A DNA stretch of 38,301 nucleotides from JASBSR01 sp963847575 (GCA_963847575.1 CAWKAL010000049.1:1-38301), one strand, 5' to 3'; shown: positions 24,440 to 32,887, counted from the stretch's first letter. Notes: generated by a model not told the origin, from the sequence alone. Translations and numbers: made by a program.

Positions 24440-25432
24440 TTATTCTTTTGTAAACTGCCTGAGAAACGTCCAGGCCTCGTGCGTGCCTTCCAGGTCCCGG
24501 TTCTGATTTCCCACCAGCACACGCGCCAGAAACGGCACATCGTATTTCATTGAAGGCATGGTGTGTCCGCCGCCGCGGACTTCGTAAAACCATAGCGGCT
24601 GTCCACCCGGTTGTGCAGGATAGATATTGCGGATGATCGCACTGCTATTAATATTATCAACATCCGGTAACAGTTCAGTTTTCACCCGCGCTTTATCAGC
24701 ATGATTAACATTGAGCCAGAAATCCCGCGTTGCAGGCGCAGACATCATCACCGGGCCCTTGTCACGAATCTGGCCACCGTCCCATAACATCAGCGGATCT
24801 TCCGTACCCGACATCATGAACAACGGCACCGGATGCAACGGGGCTATACAGTCAGACTCAACCGGCTGGTTCGCAATAAACACCGCCGCTGCCGCAATCC
24901 TGTCACTGAGCTCAGTCATCAGCCGCAAAGACATCATGCCGCCATTGGATGCCCCGGTGGTATACACCCGCGATTCATTAATATCGAATTGCACTTTTGC
25001 CCAGTCAATCAGCGCACGCACAAAACCGACATCGTCAGCTGTCGATGCAGAATTATCACCTTCAACCGCGACGCGACAATCATTCCAGTTTTGACGATCA
25101 CCCTCGGTATCGCCGTTTCGAAGATTGACACCATTGGGTGTGAGCAGCAGAAAACCATTTTCGCTGGCCAGGTGTTCCCATTCCTGCGAGCCACCGGCGC
25201 GTTTACGGAAAATCTTGCGCATGCTCTGGGTGCCGCCGTGGAACAGCAGCACGAGGTCCGGGTGCATGGCGAGATTTGTCGGAACGAAATATCTGTAGTG
25301 GCGTTCGAGCCTGTCGTGCTGCAGGCTCAGTGCGTGCCAGCCGGGGCTTGTGTCAGGCAAGAGCGCCTGGGCTGATACGGGTACCAGGAGTAAAAACAGA
25401 AATATAGCGTGGCACGCGTGGCGAAGCTTCAT
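24440..25432 (-). CDS. LpqC/PHB-depolymerase-like secreted esterase
   Basis: A 330-aa exported alpha/beta-hydrolase of the esterase type that includes LpqC, polyhydroxybutyrate depolymerases and feruloyl esterases. Signal peptide 1-23 (VSAQA). The oxyanion block LLFHGGTQS is at 62-70. The catalytic triad is visible: Ser162 in TGASNGGM, Asp212 in SGTEDPL and His290 in GGGHTMP. WNDCR with a second cysteine in ESDC may form the family's disulfide. There is no substrate-binding domain, and the natural substrate is unknown. It is convergent with the aldolase gene and divergent from the His-rich protein gene. Confidence 0.83.
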   Translation of the reverse strand: MKLRHACHAIFLFLLLVPVSAQALLPDTSPGWHALSLQHDRLERHYRYFVPTNLAMHPDLVLLFHGGTQSMRKIFRKRAGGSQEWEHLASENGFLLLTPNGVNLRNGDTEGDRQNWNDCRVAVEGDNSASTADDVGFVRALIDWAKVQFDINESRVYTTGASNGGMMSLRLMTELSDRIAAAAVFIANQPVESDCIAPLHPVPLFMMSGTEDPLMLWDGGQIRDKGPVMMSAPATRDFWLNVNHADKARVKTELLPDVDNINSSAIIRNIYPAQPGGQPLWFYEVRGGGHTMPSMKYDVPFLARVLVGNQNRDLEGTHEAWTFLRQFTKE

Positions 25433-25590
25433 AGCAGTATTTGCCTCTATTCATCCGGTCATGAGTAGTGGCGAGATTATAGAGGAAAATGGCGCAACCG
25501 ACGGGTCACGAACCCGTAACCAGTGCTGAGGCAGGAAGAAACAATAGACACTGCAGGCCTGTGTTTACCCGAATGAAGAACTCAAACCCG

Positions 25591-25607
25591 TTCAGCTTCC
25601 ATTCAGC
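25591..25607 (+). promoter_or_regulatory. Direct repeat TTCAGC-N5-TTCAGC, candidate response-regulator site
   Basis: Two TTCAGC hexamers are separated by exactly five bases, the arrangement bound by OmpR/PhoP-type regulators as head-to-tail dimers. It lies 66 bases ahead of the His-rich protein gene, and the two-component genes are just downstream. A nearly identical repeat lies at 29389-29405 before another exported protein gene. Confidence 0.55.
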
Positions 25608-25673
25608 CGTCCACGCATAAAGTGCAGCCATCGGGATAACCCCGGTGATGTACAACTTATCTGGAGAACGAAG

Positions 25674-26090
25674 ATGAAACATTTAACTACACTGAAAACC
25701 CTCCCCCTGGTGGGTGTTGTGGCGCTGGGCCTGGCTTTAATGCCGGCTGTTTCTATGGCGGATAAAGGCGATCGCGGTAACAAAGGCCATTATTCACAAA
25801 AGGGCGGTAAATCCTACAAGGCTGACAAACGCTCACATCATGACCGTGGCAATCGCTATGGCCATACTAAAAAGGGCCATGACAAGCACGCTTATAACCG
25901 TGGCGGTCGTCATCATTATGGTCATGACAGACGTGGTCATGGTCATGCGCACAGTGTCGGCCACCCGGTGCACAGCCACACCACCACGGTGGTACATGAC
26001 TATGGCCACCAGCATTACCTCGGGCTGGGTAACCTGAGATTTATGCTTGGCCTGCACACCGACAATATCGACATTATTTTCCGTGACTAA
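25674..26090 (+). CDS. Histidine-rich exported protein
   Basis: A 138-aa protein with a signal peptide (about 1-29, ending SMA) and a mature part very rich in His, Gly, Lys and Arg, for example RSHHDRGNRYGH, GRHHYGHDRRGHGHAH and a more ordered end (YLGLGNLRFMLGLHTDNIDI). Metal binding is suggested by composition only. A GGAGAA ribosome site precedes the ATG. It heads a set with a PepSY protein, a response regulator and a sensor kinase, and has a TTCAGC direct repeat upstream, so it is a likely target of that two-component system. Confidence 0.75.
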   Translation: MKHLTTLKTLPLVGVVALGLALMPAVSMADKGDRGNKGHYSQKGGKSYKADKRSHHDRGNRYGHTKKGHDKHAYNRGGRHHYGHDRRGHGHAHSVGHPVHSHTTTVVHDYGHQHYLGLGNLRFMLGLHTDNIDIIFRD

Positions 26091-26190
26091 GCTGCCCCGC
26101 TACGGCCGGTGCGCGCCCGGACCCGCGGGTGCTGCCGGCCGCAGTTGGTTCTGCCCGCTGTGGCGTGTAAGCTTCACGGGGTGAACACTG

Positions 26191-26496
26191 ATGGACTGTA
26201 TTATGAAACCGATTTTCTCGACCTCACTGCTGACGTATTTTCTGGCGCCTGGCCTGGTACTCTGTCTGGCACTCTGCCTTGCGCTCGGCGCGCCGGCGTA
26301 TGCTGCGCCCGAACCAGGCACGGCGGGCATCAGCCAGCAGCAGGCCGTGGGGATAGCCCAGTCGGTGCACCCGGGACGAGTGCTGTCAGTGAAACAGAAA
26401 GGCAATGTCTACCGGGTGAAATCGCTCAGCGCCAATGGCGAGGTTCGCATCATCGTCATCGATGCCAGTAGCGGCAACGTGCTCTCGGGGCGTTAA
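26191..26496 (+). CDS. PepSY-domain exported protein
   Basis: A 101-aa protein with a signal peptide (to about residue 38, AYAA) and one short PepSY-like domain: ISQQQAVGIAQSVHPGRVLSV, then KGNVYRVKSL and VRIIVIDASSGNVLSG. Such proteins often sit beside PhoPQ- or QseBC-like systems and may sense or tune them. A GGGGTGA site precedes the ATG at 26191; a second in-frame ATG lies four codons later. The response regulator begins 12 bases after its stop, so they are one operon. Confidence 0.82.
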   Translation: MDCIMKPIFSTSLLTYFLAPGLVLCLALCLALGAPAYAAPEPGTAGISQQQAVGIAQSVHPGRVLSVKQKGNVYRVKSLSANGEVRIIVIDASSGNVLSGR

Positions 26497-26508
26497 GCGT
26501 TTAGCACC

Positions 26509-27192
26509 ATGCGTATCCTGGTGATTGAAGACGAGCTGGCGCTGCAGGCCGATATCCGCGCGCAGCTGGAAGCCGAGGCGTATATTGTCGATACCAGCGC
26601 CGAGGGCAACGAGGGCTATTTCTTCGCCACCGAATACCCGCTGGACGCGGCAATTGTCGATATCGGGCTGCCCGGCATGTCGGGGATTGAAATTATCCAG
26701 CAGCTACGCGAAGCCGGCAGTACCCTGCCGGTGCTTATCCTGACCGCGCGCAGCCGCTGGCAGGAAAAAGTCCAGGGCCTCGAAGCCGGGGCCGATGATT
26801 ACCTGGTCAAGCCCTTCCAGATGGAAGAATTACTCGCGCGGCTGAAAGCGCTGTTGCGCCGTGCCAGCGGCTCGCCCAGCACAGACCTTACCTGTGGCTG
26901 CGTCACGCTGAAACCGACCACGCAACAGGCCCTGTTGAACGATGCAGTGATCGATGTCACCGCGTTCGAATACCGCATGCTGGAATACCTGATGCGGCAT
27001 TCAACCGAGGCGGTATCGAAAACCCGGCTGGCGGATTATCTCTACCCGCACGATGATGATCGTGACAGCAACGTGATCGAAGTTTTGATTGGCCGCCTGC
27101 GCAAAAAGCTGGACCCGGACGGTTCGCTGCAACCGATCGAAACCCTGCGCAATCGCGGCTATCGTTTCACCCTGTGTGACAACACCGAGTAA
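26509..27192 (+). CDS. PhoP-like OmpR-family response regulator
   Basis: A 227-aa transcription regulator. The receiver domain (about 1-115) has Asp7/Asp8-type acidic pocket residues (VIEDE), phospho-acceptor Asp51 in AIVDIGLPG and Lys in YLVKPF. The C-terminal winged helix (about 130-222) ends in EVLIGRLRKKLDP and ETLRNRGYRF. It belongs to the PhoP/QseB/PmrA side of the OmpR family. It lies between the PepSY gene and the kinase gene with gaps of 12 and 11 bases. Likely targets are the genes with TTCAGC direct repeats at 25591 and 29389, which is inference. Confidence 0.92.
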   Translation: MRILVIEDELALQADIRAQLEAEAYIVDTSAEGNEGYFFATEYPLDAAIVDIGLPGMSGIEIIQQLREAGSTLPVLILTARSRWQEKVQGLEAGADDYLVKPFQMEELLARLKALLRRASGSPSTDLTCGCVTLKPTTQQALLNDAVIDVTAFEYRMLEYLMRHSTEAVSKTRLADYLYPHDDDRDSNVIEVLIGRLRKKLDPDGSLQPIETLRNRGYRFTLCDNTE

Positions 27193-27203
27193 GGCTGCGA
27201 TCA

Positions 27204-28520
27204 ATGTCACTTAATCTTCGCATAATTTTAAGCGCGACCCTGGTGCTGGTGATTTTTATCACCCTGACCGCGGCGGCGCTCGAACGCGCCTTTGTCGACA
27301 GCGCTGAAAGCGGCCTGCGCGATAAACTCACCAGCCAGCTGTACGCGCTGATGGCGGCGGCTGAAGTCAGTGATGATGCTATCGTTATGCCTTCGAACGA
27401 ACTCGACGCGCTGCTGGGATTGCCCAGCTCGGGGGTGTACGCATTTGTTACCAATGTAGCTGGTCAAACGCTATGGCAGTCATCCTCGGCGCTGGGCGCA
27501 GAGCTGCCGCCACCACTGGCACTGGACAGCGGTGACCGGCGCTTTGCCAAAACCCATGCCGGCGATGCTGATTACTACAGTTTTGCCTACGGTGTGAACT
27601 GGGCGACCAGTGATGCGCCAATGGCACTGACGTTTAATCTCACGGTCGACCTTGCATCGTTCGATAAACAGATCTCGCGCTATCGCACCACCCTGTGGAG
27701 CTGGCTGGTCGCGATGGCGGTGTTATTGCTCATCAGCCAGGGCGCTATTCTGCGTTGGGGGCTGTCGCCGTTGCGACGCGTCGGCGCTGAACTCAACCGT
27801 ATCGAATCGGGCGAACAGGAACGCATCGAAGCACGTTATCCGCAGGAAATCGATCGCCTCACGACCAATATCAATATCCTGTTGAAGCATGAACGCGACC
27901 AGAAAACCCGCTATCGAAATGCGCTGGGTGACCTGGCTCATAGCCTGAAAACCCCGCTGGCGGTAATACAAAGCGGTCTCAGCACCACCGCCGGCCAGTC
28001 AGAAGACAGCCTGCGTGAGCAGGTCTCGCGCATGAACACAATTGTTGAATATCAATTGCAACGTGCCGCCACCGCGGGTTCATCAAAAATCGGCCACAGT
28101 GTCGATGTCCGTTCTGTTATCGCTCGCATGCTTGAATCATTGCAAAAAGTCTATGGCGACAAACCTGTCAGTCTCAACGTGACCGCAGACGAAGCCCTGG
28201 TATTCAAGGGCGATGAAGGCGACCTGATGGAACTGCTGGGCAACCTGCTGGACAATGCATTCAAGTGGACCGCCACGCGAATTGATGTGGTGGCAGAACT
28301 GCAGGGCAAAAAACTGTCGTTGCGAATTATCGATGACGGTCACGGTATAGAGCCCGGTATGGTCGAAAAATTACTGCAACGCGGTGTCCGTGCGGACCAG
28401 GCGGTGGCTGGCCACGGCATCGGCCTGTCGATCGTACGCAATATTGTGGATGCCTATAAAGGCAAACTGACGATCAGTCGTAGCAAGCTTGCTGGTTGCG
28501 AGGTGCAGGTTATTTTATAA
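27204..28520 (+). CDS. PhoQ-like sensor histidine kinase
   Basis: A 438-aa inner-membrane kinase partnered with the preceding regulator. Two helices (about 7-27 and 166-185) enclose a periplasmic sensor of about 138 residues. HAMP-type linker, then the H-box LAHSLKTPLAVI with phospho-acceptor His246, which is the PhoQ-type form. The ATPase part has the N-box LLDNAFKWT and glycine boxes DDGHGIE and GHGIGLSIV. The sensor region is not acidic enough to claim magnesium sensing; the signal is unknown. It follows the regulator by 11 bases. Confidence 0.92.
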   Translation: MSLNLRIILSATLVLVIFITLTAAALERAFVDSAESGLRDKLTSQLYALMAAAEVSDDAIVMPSNELDALLGLPSSGVYAFVTNVAGQTLWQSSSALGAELPPPLALDSGDRRFAKTHAGDADYYSFAYGVNWATSDAPMALTFNLTVDLASFDKQISRYRTTLWSWLVAMAVLLLISQGAILRWGLSPLRRVGAELNRIESGEQERIEARYPQEIDRLTTNINILLKHERDQKTRYRNALGDLAHSLKTPLAVIQSGLSTTAGQSEDSLREQVSRMNTIVEYQLQRAATAGSSKIGHSVDVRSVIARMLESLQKVYGDKPVSLNVTADEALVFKGDEGDLMELLGNLLDNAFKWTATRIDVVAELQGKKLSLRIIDDGHGIEPGMVEKLLQRGVRADQAVAGHGIGLSIVRNIVDAYKGKLTISRSKLAGCEVQVIL

Positions 28521-28575
28521 GAATAGAGTGGGTAAACCACACATCGTCAAGATTTATACATACTTTTTATTCAGC

Positions 28576-28656
28576 GTCATCCCCGCGAAGGCGGGGATCC
28601 AGTGTCTTTTTTAACAAACACTGCAGAGAATGGACTCCCGCCTTCGTGGGAGTGAC
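28576..28656. repeat. Inverted-repeat element with GAAGGCGGG ends
   Basis: GTCATCCCCGCGAAGGCGGG at 28576 and its near-complement, ending CTTCGTGGGAGTGAC at 28656, are separated by about 30 bases. The ends match the very widespread GTCATTCCCGCGAAGGCGGG-type intergenic repeat of Proteobacteria, thought to be a non-coding mobile or palindromic element. It lies directly after the kinase gene and could end transcription. Confidence 0.7.
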
Positions 28657-28714
28657 ACTAAGCTGGAATGCTAAGCAATACATTTAAATTTAAGATGAGA
28701 GCGTACAGCGTTAG

Positions 28715-28741
28715 AGCACTATCGAGTAACGCGATAGTGCT
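28715..28741 (+). promoter_or_regulatory. Hairpin before yaiL
   Basis: AGCACTATCG and CGATAGTGCT pair perfectly around a 7-base loop, 34 bases before the yaiL start. It may be a terminator for upstream transcripts (an AT-rich stretch follows) or a leader structure. Confidence 0.4.
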
Positions 28742-28774
28742 AATTTAAATAAACAACAAATTCAGAGAAAAAGA

Positions 28775-29323
28775 ATGAGTAACCCGTTTCAGGAACAACT
28801 GCTTAAAGCCGGCCTGGTGACAAAGCAGCAGGTACAAAAAGCCAAGCAGGACAAAAATAAAAAATGGAAACAGCAGCGTTCGAATAAAGATGTCGTCGAT
28901 GACGAAGTCCGCCTCAAGGCGCAGAAAGCCGCCGAGGAAAAAGCCGAGCGTGATCGTGAACTGAATAAACGCAAGGAAACCCAGGCGCGCCAAAAAGCTA
29001 TTTCTATCGAAATTAACCAGCTGATCACGGCCAATCTACTGCCACGTGATGCCAGCTGTGAGATTACCTACAACTTCGAACACAACAAGAAAGTCAAACG
29101 CATTTATGTCAATGCTGAAATGAAACAGAAAATCATCCAGGGCAAGCTCGGCATTGCGCGCATCGAAGGCCGTTACGAGGTCGTACCACAGGCGATTGCT
29201 GAAAAAATTCAGCAGCGCAATCCAAAACGGATCGTTATTTACACTGAAGCAGAGCCAGCCTCGGCAGAAAACGAGAATGACCCGTATGCCGCCTATCAAA
29301 TCCCCGATGACCTGGACTGGTAA
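28775..29323 (+). CDS. yaiL: YaiL/DUF2058 nucleoid- or RNA-associated protein
   Basis: A 182-aa cytoplasmic protein of the DUF2058 family, of which E. coli YaiL is a member. It begins MSNPFQEQLLKAGLVTKQQ, has a long lysine/glutamate-rich helix (about 20-75), and ends with a compact domain including ITYNFEHNKKVKRIYVN, GRYEVVPQAIAEKI and a DDLDW acidic tip. The family's biochemical role is not settled. An AGAAAAAG stretch serves as ribosome site. It is probably a single-gene unit. Confidence 0.88.
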   Translation: MSNPFQEQLLKAGLVTKQQVQKAKQDKNKKWKQQRSNKDVVDDEVRLKAQKAAEEKAERDRELNKRKETQARQKAISIEINQLITANLLPRDASCEITYNFEHNKKVKRIYVNAEMKQKIIQGKLGIARIEGRYEVVPQAIAEKIQQRNPKRIVIYTEAEPASAENENDPYAAYQIPDDLDW

Positions 29324-29388
29324 ACACTGAGCGATTAGCGGCTAGTTTGGCCGCTTATTTAATTCGGCAGGCCCTGCTGCAATAACCG

Positions 29389-29405
29389 TTCAGCAGCGGT
29401 TCAGT
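29389..29405 (+). promoter_or_regulatory. Direct repeat TTCAGC-N5-TTCAGT, second copy
   Basis: Two hexamers with the same five-base gap as the repeat at 25591-25607, placed 50 bases ahead of the choice-of-anchor-H gene. Both genes also share a similar GGAGAACGA ribosome region. This suggests joint control by the PhoP-like regulator. Confidence 0.5.
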
Positions 29406-29454
29406 TAAGTCATGATGAAATGTTCCCGTGTTCAAATATAACCGGAGAACGACA

Positions 29455-30252
29455 ATGTCATCCAATACCAGAATTCAGTTAGCACCTGCGCTTGCGCTGG
29501 GAATCATGCTCGGGATGTTTTCCGTCCCTGCCAATGCAGAAACAGCCGATGTTTCACGTACTTCAAAATCTGACCAGCTTTGCGAGCGCTGTCGAACTCG
29601 ACCAGGCCGCAAAAGACTGCCCTGCTCAACCAGGCTGCAAGTCGATGTCATGTCGCCACTTAACAAGCAGGGTTTTCGCCCGGAATCAGGTCCTGTGGCC
29701 GTACAAATCGACACTACACGTGCGCATCCCGCCGGCGATTTCACGCTGTACGATGCATCAACCGACCTGATCAGTGATTTTGATCACGACGGTTTTTATC
29801 ACCGTTTCAGCGTGGCGATCGACGCCGACACGATTTATGACACGGCGTATGTGTATGTGAAGTTATATCTCAGTTACGAAGGTGGCCCGTGGAATTATTA
29901 CGCGGCCAGCGACAACTATCACATACACACCGACAGTGTTAGCGATACCTATATTGTTGAAACCGAACTGGCCGAGGGTTATGAGCCGGGGTATTACGAT
30001 GTGCGTATCGAACTGTATGATGCCGATCATGACAGCTATTTGCTGAGTTACGGTCCATACGATGACGCATCATTGAGCGCGTTACCGCTGGAAGACAGTG
30101 TCCATGATGACGGCTATGACACGGTGTATTACCCGGTGGAAACCGAAATTGTGGTGACGGGTCACGGCCATGGTTCGCTGAGCTGGTGGTTACTGATAGT
30201 GCCAGCCTTGCTTGCAGTAACAAGACGCTTGCTGGTTGCAGTCCCTGCTTGA
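29455..30252 (+). CDS. Choice-of-anchor H family surface protein
   Basis: A 265-aa exported protein. The ATG at 29455 follows GGAGAA and begins a signal peptide (to ANA, about residue 28); an earlier in-frame GTG is unlikely. The body carries the family's pattern: DFTLYDASTDLISDFDHDGFYH, then ADTIYDTAYVYVKLYLSYEGG, GYYDVRIELYDADHDSYL and SYGPYDDASLSALPLED. The end GHGHGSLSWWLLIVPALLAVTRR looks, in pieces, like a GlyGly-CTERM signal (Gly-rich, Ser, helix, basic) handled by rhombosortase. The stretch around residues 38-60 is Arg/Cys-rich and unlike the rest, so a compensated frame error there cannot be excluded. Function unknown. Confidence 0.72.
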   Translation: MSSNTRIQLAPALALGIMLGMFSVPANAETADVSRTSKSDQLCERCRTRPGRKRLPCSTRLQVDVMSPLNKQGFRPESGPVAVQIDTTRAHPAGDFTLYDASTDLISDFDHDGFYHRFSVAIDADTIYDTAYVYVKLYLSYEGGPWNYYAASDNYHIHTDSVSDTYIVETELAEGYEPGYYDVRIELYDADHDSYLLSYGPYDDASLSALPLEDSVHDDGYDTVYYPVETEIVVTGHGHGSLSWWLLIVPALLAVTRRLLVAVPA

Positions 30253-30590
30253 TCATTTGTTTTCAACCAGATACAGATTGAATCTGTGAAATAGTTAAAA
30301 CAATGTAGTGCAGTTTACTGAATTAACAGTTGATAGTATGCTGGAAGTTAAACAAATGACCCGTTGTCGGGTCATTTGTCGTTTTTGTCAGTTAATGTTT
30401 AGCTTATCGGCTACACTGCTTTTTTACCTTACTGGCATTCAGTTCAGGGAAACTCTGACGCAATCCGAGTGTCTCTGTCTGGATTGCTCCAGAACACCTA
30501 AATGCTCCCAAATTCAATGTGACCGTTTCCCGGTCGTAGTTTTTCCAAATTTATTGACATTGTTATTCATGCCAGTAGCCAGGGGGTTTT
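30253..30590. other. Spacer with terminator before the vWA unit
   Basis: A 338-base spacer. It holds the terminator at 30354-30377 and a weaker hairpin (GCAATCC with GGATTGC, about 30460-30487). A forward open frame of 98 codons crosses the terminator and has no family likeness, so I do not call a gene. The promoter for the membrane/vWA unit should lie in its right half. Confidence 0.55.
30354..30377 (+). terminator. Terminator after the choice-of-anchor-H gene
   Basis: AAATGACCCG and CGGGTCATTT form a perfect 10-base stem with loop TTGT, followed by GTCGTTTTTG. It lies about 100 bases after the stop codon. Confidence 0.7.
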
Positions 30591-32051
30591 ATGTCGTTGT
30601 CTGAAATGTATCTGATTGTCCCGAATCCGGTGGTCTCGGGCCTGATCTGGTTTTTCGCCATTTCCACCCTGCTGTATTTCGCGCGCCTGCCGGCGCAGAA
30701 ATATATTCTTGCATTCAGCGAAGTGATTCATAACGCGCTGCGCCTGGCGGCAAGCACAGTTAGATCAGCCGAAAAACGCCTGCTGGCGCGCAACCGTGAA
30801 GTCCTGCTTGAAGCCGGTCGTGAATCGACTGAGCGCATGATTGAGCGCGAGTTTGAACGCGTCGAAAACACGGTGACGCACGACCTGTCGCAATACCCTT
30901 CATTGCAACGCAAGCTGAGCGAGCGCATTACCCGCATCGATGAAGATTATCAGCAAAGCACTGAAGTGCCCCCCACTCCGCCGGACTGGTGCAAGGTGGT
31001 CGAGTCAGTGGCAAAAATTGACAGCCATGGCGATGCCATGGTGGCGAACATCCTGAAAGATATTCACAAGTCGATGCTAAAAGCGCAGGACAGGGCAACT
31101 AAAGCACACCGCCAAGCCTGCAGTCAGCGTCACGCTATTCTCAAACGCATGATGCCGCACTGGCGTTCGGTGAAACAGGTGCTGGGCGAAGTCGATCGTA
31201 ATATTTCCAGCATTCTCGAACGCGCCACCAAGATCGGGCGTTACATGGATGATTACGAACAGATTCTGCAAGGCAGTGAACGCGCGGTGCGGGTATTGTC
31301 GTCCTCGGCATTGAGCCAGTTTTTTGTTTCGGCGTTCGTGCTTGCGATTGCGGTCGGCGGTGCCATGGTGAACTACACGCTGATTGCGCGCCCGATGGCT
31401 GAAATGGTCGGCGGACAGAATTTTATCGGCGGCTTCAAGGTGTCAGAAATTTCAGCCATTGTGATTATCCTGGTCGAAATTTCCATGGGGCTGTTCCTGA
31501 TGGAATCGCTGCGCATCACGCGATTGTTCCCGGTGATCGGCGCGCTCAATGACAAACTGCGCGTGCGCATGATCTGGATAACCTTTGGCTTCCTGTTTGT
31601 ACTGGCCAGTGTCGAAGCCGGGCTTGCGTTTATGCGTGAGATCCTGATGCAGGACGAGCTCGCCACCAGCGCAATGTTACGCGGTGATGGAACCAGCATG
31701 ATCTCCGCCACAGAATACGGCTGGATCACCACCGCGGCACAAATGGGCATGGGCTTCATCCTGCCGTTCGCCCTGGTGTTTGTTGCGATTCCGCTGGAAA
31801 CCTTCGTGCATTCAACCCGCACCGTGGTGGGTATCGTTGCTGCAGCCCTGCTGCGTGGTGTGTCATTCTCACTGCGCTTGCTGGGCAACCTGTTCCGCTA
31901 TACCGGCAAAGTACTGGTCAACTTCTATGACCTGATCATTTTTGGCCCGTTATGGCTGGAAACGTCCATCACAAAAAAGTTTTCTTCGAACAACAGACTT
32001 ACAAGTACATCAGGAAAATCACATAAAAATAGCTACCAGGAGGCTGCATGA
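30591..32051 (+). CDS. Coiled-coil multi-helix membrane protein, unknown
   Basis: A 486-aa protein I do not recognise. One N-terminal helix (about 14-31) is followed by about 200 charged residues with coiled-coil character (RESTERMIEREFERVEN, RHAILKRMM), and then by a cluster of four or five helices (about 243-430), with FMREILMQDE between two of them. The tail is polar. There is an AGGGGG site before the ATG at 30591. Its last four bases overlap the start of a von Willebrand A lipoprotein gene (ATGA), so the two are translationally coupled and probably act together in the envelope. A scaffold or sensing role is possible, without direct evidence. Confidence 0.75.
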   Translation: MSLSEMYLIVPNPVVSGLIWFFAISTLLYFARLPAQKYILAFSEVIHNALRLAASTVRSAEKRLLARNREVLLEAGRESTERMIEREFERVENTVTHDLSQYPSLQRKLSERITRIDEDYQQSTEVPPTPPDWCKVVESVAKIDSHGDAMVANILKDIHKSMLKAQDRATKAHRQACSQRHAILKRMMPHWRSVKQVLGEVDRNISSILERATKIGRYMDDYEQILQGSERAVRVLSSSALSQFFVSAFVLAIAVGGAMVNYTLIARPMAEMVGGQNFIGGFKVSEISAIVIILVEISMGLFLMESLRITRLFPVIGALNDKLRVRMIWITFGFLFVLASVEAGLAFMREILMQDELATSAMLRGDGTSMISATEYGWITTAAQMGMGFILPFALVFVAIPLETFVHSTRTVVGIVAAALLRGVSFSLRLLGNLFRYTGKVLVNFYDLIIFGPLWLETSITKKFSSNNRLTSTSGKSHKNSYQEAA

Positions 32052-32701
32052 ATACATTAATAAAAGGCCTGGCAGGCGTATGGGCGGCACTGTTATTAAC
32101 AGCCTGCTCTGACTCCGGCCCGACGAATACCGGCGTGGTGTTACTGCTGGATACCTCCGGCACATATACCCAGGAACTGGCTAATGCACAGAAGCTGGTG
32201 AATGTTCTGCTGGTGAGAATGCAACCGAGTGATTCGCTTGCAGTCGCGCGTATCGATACTGGCAGTTTCAGCGAAAAAGATATCATTACCAAGATGACAT
32301 TCAATGATCGTCCGAGTGAAGCCAACAAGCAGAAACGTCATTTCCGCGATGCCATGGATACCTTTGTCAAAGAAGTTAAACCGTCCAGGTTCACCGATAT
32401 CACAGGCGGTGTGTTGCAGGCGGCTGAATACCTGAATGAAAAAGGCACTGGCAAGAAAACCATCCTGATTTATTCAGACCTGAAAGAAGAACTGCCCGAG
32501 GGGTATGTGCGCGATATTCCATTTCAGCTCCAGGGATTTGATATAGTTGCGCTCAATGTCACCAAGTTGCGCAGTGATAATATCGATCCTCGAGAATACA
32601 TGGACAGGCTCGAAGCCTGGCAGCAACGCGTCGAATCCGGTGGCGGCAGCTGGCGCGTGATCAACGACATGGACAGGCTGGAGCGTATCCTCAAAGGATA
32701 A
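32048..32701 (+). CDS. Von Willebrand A domain lipoprotein
   Basis: A 217-aa lipoprotein. The lipobox LLTAC gives lipidated Cys20, and serine and aspartate follow. The rest is a vWA fold: strand and metal site VVLLLDTSGTYT (Asp35, Ser37, Thr39 of the DxSxS/T motif), the Thr loop FTDITGGVLQAAEYL, and the third metal-site loop ILIYSDLKEEL. The metal site thus looks intact, implying divalent-ion-dependent protein binding. It overlaps the upstream membrane protein gene by four bases and is closed by a strong terminator, so the pair forms a self-contained unit. The partner and function are unknown. Confidence 0.82.
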   Translation: MNTLIKGLAGVWAALLLTACSDSGPTNTGVVLLLDTSGTYTQELANAQKLVNVLLVRMQPSDSLAVARIDTGSFSEKDIITKMTFNDRPSEANKQKRHFRDAMDTFVKEVKPSRFTDITGGVLQAAEYLNEKGTGKKTILIYSDLKEELPEGYVRDIPFQLQGFDIVALNVTKLRSDNIDPREYMDRLEAWQQRVESGGGSWRVINDMDRLERILKG

Positions 32702-32723
32702 CAATAACAGTGTACTATTACTC

Positions 32724-32750
32724 AGGCCGCGCACTGCGCGGCCTTTTTTT
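32724..32750 (+). terminator. Strong rho-independent terminator after the vWA gene
   Basis: AGGCCGCGC and GCGCGGCCT form a perfect 9-base GC-rich stem with loop ACT, followed by seven T. It ends the membrane/vWA unit 23 bases after its stop codon. Confidence 0.92.
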
Positions 32751-32887
32751 GTACTATTTCCGTCCACAGACCGATGTTCATTTGATGTATCTCAGCGCAG
32801 CCTGTGGCTCGACGGTGTCTAATGGCCCTGATTGAGATAACATGTCTCGCATTTTTATGTGTCCGCCAACAAATATCTGCAAACTGT

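Noticed and set aside
30308..30604. Forward open frame of 98 codons before the coiled-coil membrane gene
   Set aside because: It crosses a terminator hairpin, has no ribosome site or family likeness, and overlaps the start of the real gene.
32804..32887. RapA start at the upstream in-frame ATG
   Set aside because: The additional 28 residues do not match the family; the sequence from MTDFIPGQR onward does.
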